Notes: generated by a model from the sequence alone, not told the origin. 64,000 nucleotides of DNA from Pontibacter virosus (GCF_003096355.1 NZ_QEKI01000003.1:124001-188000), one strand, 5' to 3'. Positions 43,690 to 53,021 are shown, numbered from the stretch's first letter. Numbers and translations are program-made.

Positions 43690-46092
43690 ATGGAACCGTT
43701 CATCAAGTACTTCAGAGACATTAGCTACAAAGACTTAGGCAAGGTGGGCGGAAAGAATGCTTCGCTTGGAGAAATGTATAATGAACTCAATCCCGGAGGT
43801 ATACATGTACCTGATGGCTATGCCACTACCTCAGCGGCATACTGGCATTTTCTGGAGCACAATAAGCTGAAGCAACGACTGACTGAGATTTTAGCGGAAC
43901 TGGACACAAATGATTTTCATAATCTCTCGATAGTCGGGAAGCAGGCGAGGGATCTTATATTGAGTGCCAGCTTTCCAGCGGACATCCGCGATGCGATCAA
44001 GGAAGGTTATACCTATCTGAAGTCAGCATACGGAGACGAGGTATCCCTGGCCGTTCGCAGCAGCGCTACCGCCGAGGACCTGCCCACTGCCAGCTTTGCC
44101 GGCCAGTTGGAAACCTACCTGAATGTGAGCGGCCTTGACAACCTTTATAAGGCCTGCCACCACAGTTATGCTTCTTTATTCACGGATCGGGCCATCAAGT
44201 ATCGGGTAGATAATGAATTTGAGCACATGCAGGTGGCACTGTCGGTAGGTATACAGACCATGGTGCGGTCCGACAAGGCAAGTTCCGGCGTGATGTTCAC
44301 GCTCGATCCGGACACTGGCTTTGAGAATGCCATCGTCATCTCCGGTTCCTGGGGACTGGGCGAGAATGTGGTGCAGGGGGCTGTGAACACCGACGAGTTC
44401 GTTGTGTTTAAACCGATGCTCGACAAAGCAAAGCAGCCAATCATTTCACGCAAGCTGGGCAGCAAGGCCAAAACCATGGTATACGCCGAGAAGTCTGAAA
44501 ATGAATTGCTGAGCCCGACGGACGCCATCGTTAACCTGGACACACCAGTAGAGCGGCAGGAGCAGTTTGTACTGCAGGATGATGAGGTGGTACAACTGGC
44601 GAAATGGGGGAAACGGATTGAAGCCCATTACGGGCAGCCGATGGATATTGAGTGGGCCAAAGATGGTCCCAACAATGAGCTGTACATTGTGCAAGCCCGC
44701 CCCGAAACGGTGCAGAGTCAGCACAAGAACGAGGCTTTTTTCACAGAGTATACCTTGAAAGAGCAGGGCAAAGTGCTCTGTTCAGGTATAGGTCTGAGTA
44801 ACCGCATCGTGTCAGGTATAGCCCGTATTCTGCACTCACCCGCCGAGATAGACAAGCTGCAGGAAGGGGAAGTGCTCGTTACCCGCAAAACCGACCCGGA
44901 CTGGGACCCGATTCTCAAAAAGGCCATCGCCATCATTACGGAACAGGGTGGCCGTACGAGCCATGCCGCCATTGTGGCGCGGGAAGTGGGGGCTGTGGCT
45001 GTGCTGGGAACCAACGACGCCACCAAAACCATACAGGATGGCCAGGAAGTGACGGTGTCAACGGCCGGAGGGGAGACAGGCTATGTGTATGAAGGCAAAC
45101 TGGCGTGGGGCGAGAAGAAAACTGACATGAGCAAACTTGGCAAGCCTAGAACCAAGGCCATGCTGATACTAGGTGACCCGGAACAGGCTTTCAAATATTC
45201 TTTTCTGCCGAACGATGGGGTAGGGCTGATGCGGATGGAGTTCATCATTAACAACTCTATCCAAATCCACCCCATGGCGCTTAAGCATTTTGACAAAGTA
45301 GAGGACAAGGAGGTACGCGAGAAGATCGAGCAACTCACACACCACTACCCCAACAAAGCAGACTATTTTGTAGACAAACTGGCCGAGGCGACAGCCGTTA
45401 TTGCTGCGGCGTTCTACCCCAAGGATGTGATCGTGCGGATGAGCGATTTCAAGTCGAACGAGTACGCTAACCTGATAGGCGGTCTTCAGTTTGAGCCCGA
45501 GGAGGCCAATCCGATGATCGGACTGCGCGGGGCATCCCGGTACTACCACAAGCTGTACCAGGAAGGCTTTGAGCTGGAATGCCGGGCCATGAAAAAAGTG
45601 AGGGAGGAAATGGGCCTGGATAATGTGAAACTGATGATCCCTTTTTGCCGCACCGTTGAGGAAGGGGAGAAAGTGATCTGTCTGATGGCAGATTATGGGT
45701 TAAAACGCGGCGAGAACGGCCTGGAGGTATACGTGATGGTAGAGATTCCGAGCAACGCCCTACTGGCCGAGGAGTTTGCAGCGCATTTCGACGGCTTTTC
45801 CATCGGCTCCAACGACCTGACACAGCTCACCCTGGGGGCCGACCGCGACTCGGGTTTACTCAGCGATATCTTTTCGCCCTTCGACCAGGCCGTGCAGCAG
45901 CTGATTGTAATGACTTTGCAGAAGGCCAAGAAGACGAGCACCAAAGTGGGCCTTTGCGGTCAGGCACCAAGTGACTACCCTGCCTATGCTTCTTTTCTGG
46001 TAGAGCACGGCATCGACAGCATTTCCTTTAACCCGGATGCTTTTTTCAGAGGGCTGGAGAATATGCTGGATGCTGAAAAACAGAAGAAGTAA
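43690..46092 (+). CDS. ppsA: Phosphoenolpyruvate synthase
   Basis: An 800-residue enzyme (E. coli 792) if started at MEPFIKYFRDISYKDLG; an earlier in-frame codon exists, but its 47 residues are not family-like. The N-terminal ATP-grasp domain has VGGKNASLGEMY and AVRSSATAEDLPTASFAGQ. The swivelling domain has the catalytic histidine at about 425 in EQGGRTSHAAIVARE. The C-terminal TIM barrel has FIGSNDLTQ-like SIGSNDLTQLTLGADRD and the cysteine motif GLCGQAPSDYP. It converts pyruvate plus ATP to PEP, AMP and phosphate for gluconeogenesis. This fits growth on amino acids, such as hydroxyproline degraded by the operon at 51.7-56.4 kb. Confidence 0.95.
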   Translation: MEPFIKYFRDISYKDLGKVGGKNASLGEMYNELNPGGIHVPDGYATTSAAYWHFLEHNKLKQRLTEILAELDTNDFHNLSIVGKQARDLILSASFPADIRDAIKEGYTYLKSAYGDEVSLAVRSSATAEDLPTASFAGQLETYLNVSGLDNLYKACHHSYASLFTDRAIKYRVDNEFEHMQVALSVGIQTMVRSDKASSGVMFTLDPDTGFENAIVISGSWGLGENVVQGAVNTDEFVVFKPMLDKAKQPIISRKLGSKAKTMVYAEKSENELLSPTDAIVNLDTPVERQEQFVLQDDEVVQLAKWGKRIEAHYGQPMDIEWAKDGPNNELYIVQARPETVQSQHKNEAFFTEYTLKEQGKVLCSGIGLSNRIVSGIARILHSPAEIDKLQEGEVLVTRKTDPDWDPILKKAIAIITEQGGRTSHAAIVAREVGAVAVLGTNDATKTIQDGQEVTVSTAGGETGYVYEGKLAWGEKKTDMSKLGKPRTKAMLILGDPEQAFKYSFLPNDGVGLMRMEFIINNSIQIHPMALKHFDKVEDKEVREKIEQLTHHYPNKADYFVDKLAEATAVIAAAFYPKDVIVRMSDFKSNEYANLIGGLQFEPEEANPMIGLRGASRYYHKLYQEGFELECRAMKKVREEMGLDNVKLMIPFCRTVEEGEKVICLMADYGLKRGENGLEVYVMVEIPSNALLAEEFAAHFDGFSIGSNDLTQLTLGADRDSGLLSDIFSPFDQAVQQLIVMTLQKAKKTSTKVGLCGQAPSDYPAYASFLVEHGIDSISFNPDAFFRGLENMLDAEKQKK

Positions 46093-46154
46093 CCACGCTT
46101 CCATTCTGCGATTCTAGTAAAGTCAAGCTACCAGGCTTTCAGGTTAAAGCGCCA

Positions 46155-47018
46155 TTATGTTCTGCTAAACGAACCGTTGCAAAGTTCCTCCACCTCTTTC
46201 ATGACACGTTTGGCCCGGTCATCGCGCAGGCCGACCTGGTGCAAAAGCTCTTCGTGGTGCAGCAATTCGCTGCATAGCACAACTTTCAGGTCCAGCAAGC
46301 GCTGCTTTTCCGAATTGGAAAGGGTCGTGAGGCAGGTGAGCGGGTATAAGTGGAAAGAGTCCACCATGTCTTTGATGCCGCCTTTTTGCGGGTAATCCCA
46401 ACCAATCAGCTTCATTTGCATGCAGGAGGCAAACCGCATGGCATCGTCGGTGAAACGGGTGTTCGTCATCACCCATACTTCGTGAAACCGTATTTCAAAC
46501 TCATGCTCAGATGGCCATACCTTCTCCACGTCTTTGAAACGGGAGCGTATGTACATCGGTATTTTTACATCAGACTTGTTACGATGCAGGTTGTGGTACT
46601 TGCACTCGATCATCACCCGCTTGCCATCCTTCAAGGCGATCACGTCAATCTCGTGGCGCACGCAGTGGCCGTCTATGAAAACCCCGATTTCTGTCGTATA
46701 ACCCTGCGCCCGCAGAATCTCGGCCACAAACTTCTCAAAAGGAAAGCCTGACGGACCCAGTTGCATGATGCCCTGCTTTAAGCTGTAGCGGGCCGCAGCT
46801 GTGCTGGAGATTCGTTTGAGGATGGCAAAGGCCTTGCGGTAGATTTTTTTAGTGGATATGCCGGGGGTGAGTTCGGGTTCCAGTTGGCGGATGACCTCGT
46901 TGGCCTGTTGTTCGTCTGCTCCGGATTTGAGGAGGGAGAGCCTGAGTTTGCCCACTGAGAAAAGTACCTTCTCGCCGGAGGCTTTTGTGACGACCAGGTG
47001 GTCCAGTGTGTCCTTCAT
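46155..47018 (-). CDS. ATP-cone / restriction endonuclease-like fusion protein
   Basis: A 287-residue protein. The N-terminal ATP-cone (about 8-95: VTKASGEKVLFSVGKLRLSLLKSGADEQQA...GISTKKIYRKAFAIL) is the nucleotide-sensing module known from ribonucleotide reductases and NrdR. A PD-(D/E)xK nuclease-like domain (about 90-200) follows. It has E95, D125 in HEIDVIAL and E138-x-K140 in MIECKYHN, matching the Mrr-type active site. The rest (about 205-287) is helical with a probable coiled segment (LLHHEELLHQVGLRDDRAKRVMKEVEE). No methylase or other restriction gene is nearby, so it is a solitary nuclease that may be gated by ATP/dATP. Its function is not established. Confidence 0.75.
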   Translation of the reverse strand: MKDTLDHLVVTKASGEKVLFSVGKLRLSLLKSGADEQQANEVIRQLEPELTPGISTKKIYRKAFAILKRISSTAAARYSLKQGIMQLGPSGFPFEKFVAEILRAQGYTTEIGVFIDGHCVRHEIDVIALKDGKRVMIECKYHNLHRNKSDVKIPMYIRSRFKDVEKVWPSEHEFEIRFHEVWVMTNTRFTDDAMRFASCMQMKLIGWDYPQKGGIKDMVDSFHLYPLTCLTTLSNSEKQRLLDLKVVLCSELLHHEELLHQVGLRDDRAKRVMKEVEELCNGSFSRT

Positions 47019-47096
47019 GTTGGGTGATGGTTTAGGGAATCATTTTCAGGAAGGTATGGCAGACTTTTAATTTATACCTACCATACCCTGCTGAAC

Positions 47097-47915
47097 TTAA
47101 TCTTTTGAGATGCGGGACCAGATCTCGTTTACGGTTGCGCCCGTGCTGCTTTGACCGGTGTGGTGCCAGTTGCCGTCTTTCACCTCAAAGTTAAAGGAGA
47201 GCGACATCCCCACACGGCTGCTGTCGCGTGAAAAGAATTCGATGTTTTCGGTATACTGGCCATTTTCGGCAGTGTAAGTGCCCCCGCCTGTACCGGAAAA
47301 CTGACCTGTCTCGGAATTGAAGGCAATCCACTGGAAGCGGGTGGCGGAGAGCACTTTCAGCGTCTTGCGCGGACCGGGGCGCATGGTGTTCATCTGGCCG
47401 TCGCGCTCGCGACCCGTGATGCGCCAGGTTCCTGCCAATGGGGAAGTACTGTCGCTTTCGTTGATGCGGCTCCAGGTATCAGTCACGCCATCTCTGCTCA
47501 TCGTCCACTGGTTGCCTTCCAGTTTGTAATCTGTCGTACTCGTTGTGCCTACCTGGGTGGAGTCCAGGGTGTTGAACTCGTATCTGATCTGAAACTTTCC
47601 GTTAGAGGCGGTATACGTGCCACCAGTCGTGCCCAGAAACTGCTTGTTTTGCTGGTTGAACCGGGCAATCGTAAAGAAGCCATCCTGTACAATCATCACC
47701 ACTTCGTTTCCCTGTCCGTCTGTTGTTCGCCAGGCGCCTTCCAGTTCAGCGGCGTGCTGCCTGGTATTGTTAGTTGAAGCCTGTGCACTAGTAGTAGCAC
47801 CGGTGCTGGAGGTAGCTGTTTGGTCAGGCTGAGAAGAGGTGTTTGCGCCTGCGCAGCCCATCAGGAACAGAAGCCCAAAACAGGCGACAGCAGTGTTTTT
47901 CAGTAGTTTTATCAT
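47097..47915 (-). CDS. Lipoprotein with duplicated beta domain
   Basis: A 272-residue lipoprotein. The signal ends in a lipobox-like LMGCAG (Cys at 21), followed by a Thr/Ser/Gln-rich linker (about 24-55). Two homologous domains of about 105 residues follow: LEGAWRTTDGQGNE...DTWSRI (about 58-150) and LAGTWRITGRERDG...NEIWSRI (about 157-270). Each has the pattern W-R-x-T, Q-F-x-G-T-x-G-G-T-Y-T-A-x-N-G and a closing W-S-R-I. The duplication looks old. The fold may be lipocalin-like, but no function is recognised. It probably faces the periplasm or the cell surface. Confidence 0.7.
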   Translation of the reverse strand: MIKLLKNTAVACFGLLFLMGCAGANTSSQPDQTATSSTGATTSAQASTNNTRQHAAELEGAWRTTDGQGNEVVMIVQDGFFTIARFNQQNKQFLGTTGGTYTASNGKFQIRYEFNTLDSTQVGTTSTTDYKLEGNQWTMSRDGVTDTWSRINESDSTSPLAGTWRITGRERDGQMNTMRPGPRKTLKVLSATRFQWIAFNSETGQFSGTGGGTYTAENGQYTENIEFFSRDSSRVGMSLSFNFEVKDGNWHHTGQSSTGATVNEIWSRISKD

Positions 47916-47945
47916 GGATGCATCATGTTATAGGTTTGACATAAA

Positions 47946-47977
47946 AAAGCCGCGCTATACCAGGTATAGGCGGCTTT
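47946..47977 (-). terminator. Terminator of the DUF2911 gene
   Basis: Minus-strand stem AAAGCCGCCTATAC...GTATAGCGCGGCTTT followed by TTTTAT. The loop region contains the AGGTATA word facing its own complement. It lies 10 bp beyond the stop codon of the gene at 47988. Confidence 0.75.
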
Positions 47978-47987
47978 CGGAATAAGG

Positions 47988-48509
47988 TTACTTTATCTTA
48001 ATGGGCAGCTCCAGGTTTTCCCAGCGCATCAGGATGCCGTTGCGGGCCACATGGTAGCTGAGTCGCTCACACATTTTGCTGGTGTTGCGCGGCTTTACAC
48101 TTACACGAAGCGCATCCTGCCGCTCGTCATACTCAGTACCCCACTGGCCGGTGGCTTTGTTGAAGATCACGGTCCAGTTAGTCTCGTTCGGTATGGTATA
48201 GATGCTGTACTTGCCTTTGGCCAGGTGGCGGCCTTCGATCTGTACATCCTGGCTGAACTCGATCGTCGTGGCCTCGTTGGCTCCTGCACGCCAGACCTTG
48301 CCGTATGGTACCAGCTCGCCCCAGATCTTACGGTTCTTAACTGCCGGACTGCTGTATTCAATGGTTACAAGGGCATCTCCAATCTTGCCGGAGACAGTGG
48401 CCGGTGGACTCGGTCGGTTACTCTTGTTGCCGTTCTGAGCCATTGTTAGCAAAGGTGCCAGCAGCAGCAGGAACGATAGTATAGGACGAATATAAACGGA
48501 AGTTTTCAT
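47988..48509 (-). CDS. DUF2911 family exported protein
   Basis: A 173-residue protein with signal peptide 1-24 (MKTSVYIRPILSFLLLLAPLLTMA). The domain (about 30-172) has the family's marks: YSSPAVKNRKIWGELVPYGKVWRAGANEATTIEFSQDV and GKYSIYTIPNETNWTVIFNK. It ends in WENLELPIKIK. DUF2911 proteins are secreted and common in Bacteroidota; function unknown. It is monocistronic, with its own terminator. Confidence 0.85.
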   Translation of the reverse strand: MKTSVYIRPILSFLLLLAPLLTMAQNGNKSNRPSPPATVSGKIGDALVTIEYSSPAVKNRKIWGELVPYGKVWRAGANEATTIEFSQDVQIEGRHLAKGKYSIYTIPNETNWTVIFNKATGQWGTEYDERQDALRVSVKPRNTSKMCERLSYHVARNGILMRWENLELPIKIK

Positions 48510-48696
48510 AAAGGGATAATAGAAATACCAGTTTGATTAAGCTAAGATAGTTAAAAGTATAGACTGGTTTGCAAAAAAATAGTTTAATACAGCCGTCGAG
48601 TTTATGACACAAGGCCCTTTAGGTTTTGACTGAACGAAAGCAGCCCGGGCCGCTGTTACAGGTATAGCTTCGGTCAAAAAAGCCCTGTTTCAGATC

Positions 48697-49806
48697 ATGC
48701 ATTTCATTTCAAAAAAACTTTATACCACCTCAGTTGGGTTGCTTTTGTTGCTGGCATTCTTTTACGCAAAGGCTGCAGGTATAGCCAATAACGTAGAGCC
48801 GCTTGTACTGCGTGCCGAGAAGCTGCCCTTTACTCCGAAAGAGTTTTACGTGGCTGATATAATCGACGATCGCAGCGACCGCAAAGCTGTTGCATACCTG
48901 CTGCCGGTTGGCGGTGCTGGTAAGGCACAAGCCGTCGATCTGCAGGGCGGTGCCCCTACGGCGTTGCGCACTTTCATCCAAAAAAGCCTGCCCGCAAATA
49001 AAACTTTGCGGCCAGTCATTATCCGGCTGAAAGAGTTGCAGGTAAAGGAAACACCTACCGCGGCGGGTCGTGTAGCGGGAAATATATCGGTGATCATGTC
49101 CTTTGAAATGGAGCGGGAAGGGGAGATGGTGCCGCTGTTGCAGTACAAGGGTGGCGGACGCTACGAAAGGTCAGCGTCTAGAAACGAAGTAACAGAGCCC
49201 GCTATGCGCCAGTCGATTGTAGAGGCCCTGCGTTACCTCAACACCTGGATGGACCGTGAGGCAAATACCAACCCCAGGCTGGCCAAAGGTATAAAAGTGA
49301 GCTTTACTGATTATACTGCCCCCGCTGACCAGGACACTGTTTTCTACGACCCGAACAGGCCGCTTAGCTGGAATGATTTTAGAGCGGATATCAACAAGAC
49401 GAGCCGCTTTTCCGCCACCGTGTTTCCAAGTTTTGCTTACGAAGGTCAGACGGAAGTGCGCGACGGCATCATTCACCTGAATCTGAACATGATGGTATAC
49501 GTGCTCAAGAGTTCCTCCTGGGTAAAGGAAAATGCCAAGGACCCTTACGGTCTCAACCACGAGCAACGGCACTTTGACATTGTGAAATTAGTGTCGGAGC
49601 GCTTCAAACAAAAAATAAAGCCGGAAGACCTGTCGCTGGCAGATTACAACAGCAACATCCAGTATCTCTTCATCGAGTCGTTCCGCGAAATGAACCAGTT
49701 GCAGGAACAGTACGATTCCGAAACACGGCACGGCCTCGACAAAGCCGCACAGGATAGCTGGAACCAACGGCTTGACAAAGAGCTAAAAGTAATGGGAGTG
49801 AAGTGA
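48697..49806 (+). CDS. Exported protein with DUF922-like putative metalloprotease domain
   Basis: A 369-residue protein with signal segment about 1-27. The N-terminal half (about 30-200) is a beta-rich domain without a recognised family. The C-terminal half (about 225-345) resembles DUF922: PLSWNDFRADINKTSRFSA, a beta stretch, then LNHEQRHFDIVKLVSERF. The HEQRHFD motif is an HExxH zinc-peptidase core in the DUF922 manner. It is probably periplasmic. Activity is inferred from the motif only. The stop codon lies inside one arm of a 26-bp inverted repeat. Confidence 0.65.
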   Translation: MHFISKKLYTTSVGLLLLLAFFYAKAAGIANNVEPLVLRAEKLPFTPKEFYVADIIDDRSDRKAVAYLLPVGGAGKAQAVDLQGGAPTALRTFIQKSLPANKTLRPVIIRLKELQVKETPTAAGRVAGNISVIMSFEMEREGEMVPLLQYKGGGRYERSASRNEVTEPAMRQSIVEALRYLNTWMDREANTNPRLAKGIKVSFTDYTAPADQDTVFYDPNRPLSWNDFRADINKTSRFSATVFPSFAYEGQTEVRDGIIHLNLNMMVYVLKSSSWVKENAKDPYGLNHEQRHFDIVKLVSERFKQKIKPEDLSLADYNSNIQYLFIESFREMNQLQEQYDSETRHGLDKAAQDSWNQRLDKELKVMGVK

Positions 49807-50054
49807 GTTTAGGAGTTTGAGGGTTTAGGAGTTTGCAACGCTACGACATTTTGCATTTCATTTTCCTTGATGTTTGCTCCCTGCTTGGGTTAGTTCAAAG
49901 TAAGTGGCTGTTGACGCTAAGTTGGAGAGCTACCGTTATATAAACAGAAGGCCTGGCAGATAATACTGCCAGGCCTTCTGTTTTACATGCTTAGAAACTT
50001 TTGAATTGTTGACTCTCCAGCTCCTTGACTCCTAAACCCTCAAACTCCTAAACT
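49806..50054. repeat. 26-bp inverted repeat spanning two convergent stop codons
   Basis: Arms 49806-49831 (starts AGTTTAGGAGTTTGAGGG) and 50029-50054 (ends CAAACTCCTAAACT) are perfect complements. The left arm begins at the last base of the stop codon of the 48697 gene. The right arm covers the stop codon of the M1 peptidase gene. The 197-bp spacer contains the bidirectional terminator. A related run lies near 33740. Confidence 0.75.
49942..49983. terminator. Bidirectional terminator
   Basis: A perfect 18-bp stem (AAACAGAAGGCCTGGCAG and its complement) with a 6-nt ATAATA loop. It has a T run on the plus side and AT-rich sequence on the minus side. It lies between the convergent genes at 48697-49806 and 50048-51700 and likely ends both. 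Confidence 0.85.
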
Positions 50055-51700
50055 TCCTTCCCGTCCTGCACATAGAAGTTGGGGTCGATGGTGAGTTTGG
50101 TGCCGGCTTTCACTTTTTTGATCTCTTTCCAGTCAGTCGTTGGCTCGAGCCACTGCTCTACGCCGTTCAGGTATACCTTCACCGGCATATCAAACCCCCC
50201 CACGGCGTTCGTCCAGCGGTAGCTTAATTTTTTCTTTTCCAGGCGGTACTCCAGTGCAGGTATGCGGGTGTCGCGCAGGTACTGGTCGAAGAAGCGGCTC
50301 AGGTCACGTCCGGCATGTTTAGACATGTAGTTTTCGATCTGCTCGGTTGTCACGGTCTGGTGATAGAAATCGCGGTTGAGTCCGCGCAGGATGCCGCGCC
50401 ATTTTTCGTCGTCGTTTACCACCTGGCGCAGAGTATGCAGCATGTTGGCACCTTTCGGGTACATATCGCCTGAGCCGCTTTTGTTTACGTTGTAGTGGCC
50501 AATGATCGGGCGGTCGTTGCGAATGTTCTGGCGAATACCGATCATGTACTCGCTGCCCGCCTGCTTGCCGTAATGGTACTCCACAAACAAAGGCTCTGAG
50601 TACGTGGTAAAGCTTTCGTGAATCCACATGTCTGCCACATCTTTGTAAGTGATGTTGTTGGCGAACCATTCGTGACCTGTTTCGTGGATGATGATGTAGT
50701 CAAACTTCAAACCCCAACCGGAGCCGCTCAAATCGCGACCGCGGTAACCGTTCGCATAGCCATTGCCATAGGTCACGGAGCTCTGGTGCTCCATACCCAG
50801 ATAGGGCGCCTCTACGAGTTTGTAGCTGTCCTCGTAAAAAGGGTAGGGGCCAAACCAGTGCTCAAAGGCATCCAGCGTCCGTCGCACGTCCTTGAACTGC
50901 ACCTTCGCCTTTTCCAGGTTGTCGCGCAGCACCCAATAGTCGCAGTCCAATACACCTTTCTCGCCCTGGTACTTCTCCCCGAAATGCACATAGTCGCCAA
51001 TGTTAATGTTCACGCCATAGTTGTTGATCGGGTTGGTCACGGCCCAATGAAAAGTGCGGGTGCCATCCGGGTTTTCATCTACACCACGCAATCGACCGTT
51101 CGACACGTCCGTCAGGTTTTTCGGAACTGTTACGCTCATCAGCATACTGTCGGGTTCGTCGTACATGTGGTCTTTGCAGGGCCACCACAGACTCGCACCG
51201 GCTCCCTGGTTGGAGCTTGCCACAAAGGGATTACCGCGCTCGTCACGCTTCCAGGTAATGCCGCCGCTCCAGGGTGGGTTTTTGCTTACCTGTGGCTTGC
51301 CGCCGTAGAATACCTCTACCTCGTTTTGAGCTCCTTTCTGTTGTGCCTCTACCAGTTGCACAAAATACGCATTGCCTTCCTGTCGCACATTCAGCTGCTT
51401 GCCGTTTTGCAGCACCCGCTCCATGCGCATCGGTGGCTGCAGGTCGATCTGCATGATCTGGTAAGGCTCCAGCACTTGGTAGCGGATGGTGTTCTTGCCG
51501 TGGATGCTGCTGTCGGCAGGGTTCACACTAATGTCGAGGTGGTAGTAGGTCAGGTCCCACCAGGCACGTTCGGGCGTAATGGTGCCGCGCAGGGTGTCTT
51601 GCCGGGTGAAGTTCTGCGTCTGAGCCGATGCATTGCCCAGTGTGAGCAAGGCCATCGCAGCCGGAAGTGCGAACTTCAGAGGTAGGGCAAAATTTTTCAT
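50048..51700 (-). CDS. M1 family metallopeptidase
   Basis: A 550-residue exported aminopeptidase. Signal peptide 1-26. The N-terminal M1 beta domain (about 35-230) is followed by the catalytic domain. This has the exopeptidase motif YLGMEHQS (equivalent of GAMEN) and the zinc site H339-E-T-G-H343 with E362 exactly 18 residues on (HETGH...HESFTTY). The C-terminal part is short, with no full HEAT domain, as in the smaller Bacteroidota M1 proteins. It removes N-terminal residues from peptides in the periplasm or outside the cell. A TATCTTTA element at 51724-51731 (minus strand) is a weak promoter candidate. Confidence 0.92.
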   Translation of the reverse strand: MKNFALPLKFALPAAMALLTLGNASAQTQNFTRQDTLRGTITPERAWWDLTYYHLDISVNPADSSIHGKNTIRYQVLEPYQIMQIDLQPPMRMERVLQNGKQLNVRQEGNAYFVQLVEAQQKGAQNEVEVFYGGKPQVSKNPPWSGGITWKRDERGNPFVASSNQGAGASLWWPCKDHMYDEPDSMLMSVTVPKNLTDVSNGRLRGVDENPDGTRTFHWAVTNPINNYGVNINIGDYVHFGEKYQGEKGVLDCDYWVLRDNLEKAKVQFKDVRRTLDAFEHWFGPYPFYEDSYKLVEAPYLGMEHQSSVTYGNGYANGYRGRDLSGSGWGLKFDYIIIHETGHEWFANNITYKDVADMWIHESFTTYSEPLFVEYHYGKQAGSEYMIGIRQNIRNDRPIIGHYNVNKSGSGDMYPKGANMLHTLRQVVNDDEKWRGILRGLNRDFYHQTVTTEQIENYMSKHAGRDLSRFFDQYLRDTRIPALEYRLEKKKLSYRWTNAVGGFDMPVKVYLNGVEQWLEPTTDWKEIKKVKAGTKLTIDPNFYVQDGKEV

Positions 51701-51754
51701 AGGTTTTAGTTTTAACTGATCATTAAAGATAGCTAATTTTTGTAATTCGAGCGT

Positions 51755-53020
51755 CTATCTTATCAGCTGGTAACTGACCCGAGTATACCTGTCTGGTGAA
51801 AAGGCATCGCTCAGCACGCTCTCTTTTTTATGTAGCAACTGCTCTGCCAGCAGCTTGCCGGTAGCCGGTGCCAGACTAACACCCATCATGCTATGGCCAG
51901 TGCCGAAAAGCACATTGTTCCAGCGCTGGGTATAGCCAATGTAGGGCAAACCATCTGGAGAGCAGGGGCGGAGTCCGCTCCAGACTGCCTCTTTCTTTGG
52001 CAGCGGGCATTCAAAATTAGTATAGTAGCGCCCGATGGAGGCGTGTATGCCCTGTACCCGCTTCATGTTGATGTGCCGGTTGGCTGGCGTAATTTCCATG
52101 GTGCCGCCAAAACGCACTTTGTCTCCGTACGGTGTCACAGCCACCCGTTCTTCCGTCAGGATGGTCGGGCGCTGAATGGCGGGAGTATTGTCCACTACAA
52201 AACTATAGCCTTTGCCACCCAGCATCGGCAGGTTGAGCTGCAGTTTGCGGGCTACCTCTCCTGACCACGAACCGGCACAAACGATGAGGTGGTCTGCAGC
52301 GATGTCGCCTTTGTCTGTTACAACGGCCGTGACGCGCCGTCCGGCAGTGGCAAAATCAAGCACCTCCAGATGCGATACCATAGATACTCCTTTGTCGAGC
52401 AGGAGGCGGTGCAGACAGGCTGAGAGCGCGGCCGGGTTCAGGTGCGCATCGCCTGGAAAGAGCACACCTCCCAGCACATCGAGCTCCAGGTTCGGCTCCA
52501 GTCCCTGTACTTCCTGCGGAGAAAGTATCTCTGCCTCCAGTCCATGCTGCCGGGCCAGCAAGGCAAATTCCTTTTCTTCATGCGCACCCTCCGGTGTTTT
52601 GTACAGCATCAGCAATCCGTCCTGTTTCAGGTCTATTTCCGGATGCGCTGCGGCGAACTCCAGGTATAGACTTTTGCTGAGCAGACTCAGGTTCTTGAGG
52701 TAGGGGATGCTTTGGACCACATGTTGCGGCGTGGCAGCTCTGTAGAAATGCATACACCACTGCAGCAGCCTACGGTCCAGCCGTGGATGGATGTAGAAGG
52801 GACTGGTGGACGAGAGCATCCAGCGGAGTCCTTTGCTGATGATGCCCGGTGAGGCTAGCGGAATGATGTGGCTGGGCACGAGCATACCCGCATTGCCGAT
52901 ACTGCAGTTGTCCCGCAGGTCGCCTTTGTCGATGATCGTGACACTGAAACCTTCTTCGGTCAGGTACCAGGCGGTAAACATCCCGATAATGCCGCCCCCA
53001 ACGATGACTACTTTGCTCAT
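51755..53020 (-). CDS. FAD-dependent D-hydroxyproline dehydrogenase (DadA-like)
   Basis: A 421-residue DAO-family flavoprotein. The dinucleotide motif VVIVGGGIIGMFTAWYLTEEGFSVTIID is at 3-30. The C-terminal flavin-contacting block is WSGLRPCSPDGLPYIGYTQRWNNVLFGTGHSMMGVSLAPATGKLLAEQ. It resembles D-amino acid dehydrogenases. In this operon it should oxidise cis-4-hydroxy-D-proline to 1-pyrroline-4-hydroxy-2-carboxylate. The start lies 1 bp after the epimerase stop. The family assignment is firm; the substrate comes from its neighbours. Confidence 0.88.
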   Translation of the reverse strand: MSKVVIVGGGIIGMFTAWYLTEEGFSVTIIDKGDLRDNCSIGNAGMLVPSHIIPLASPGIISKGLRWMLSSTSPFYIHPRLDRRLLQWCMHFYRAATPQHVVQSIPYLKNLSLLSKSLYLEFAAAHPEIDLKQDGLLMLYKTPEGAHEEKEFALLARQHGLEAEILSPQEVQGLEPNLELDVLGGVLFPGDAHLNPAALSACLHRLLLDKGVSMVSHLEVLDFATAGRRVTAVVTDKGDIAADHLIVCAGSWSGEVARKLQLNLPMLGGKGYSFVVDNTPAIQRPTILTEERVAVTPYGDKVRFGGTMEITPANRHINMKRVQGIHASIGRYYTNFECPLPKKEAVWSGLRPCSPDGLPYIGYTQRWNNVLFGTGHSMMGVSLAPATGKLLAEQLLHKKESVLSDAFSPDRYTRVSYQLIR

Positions 53021-53021
53021 A

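Noticed and set aside
50618..51685. Plus-strand open frame of 355 codons opposite the M1 peptidase gene
   Set aside because: It is a mirror of the conserved peptidase frame; no start context, signal or domain supports it.
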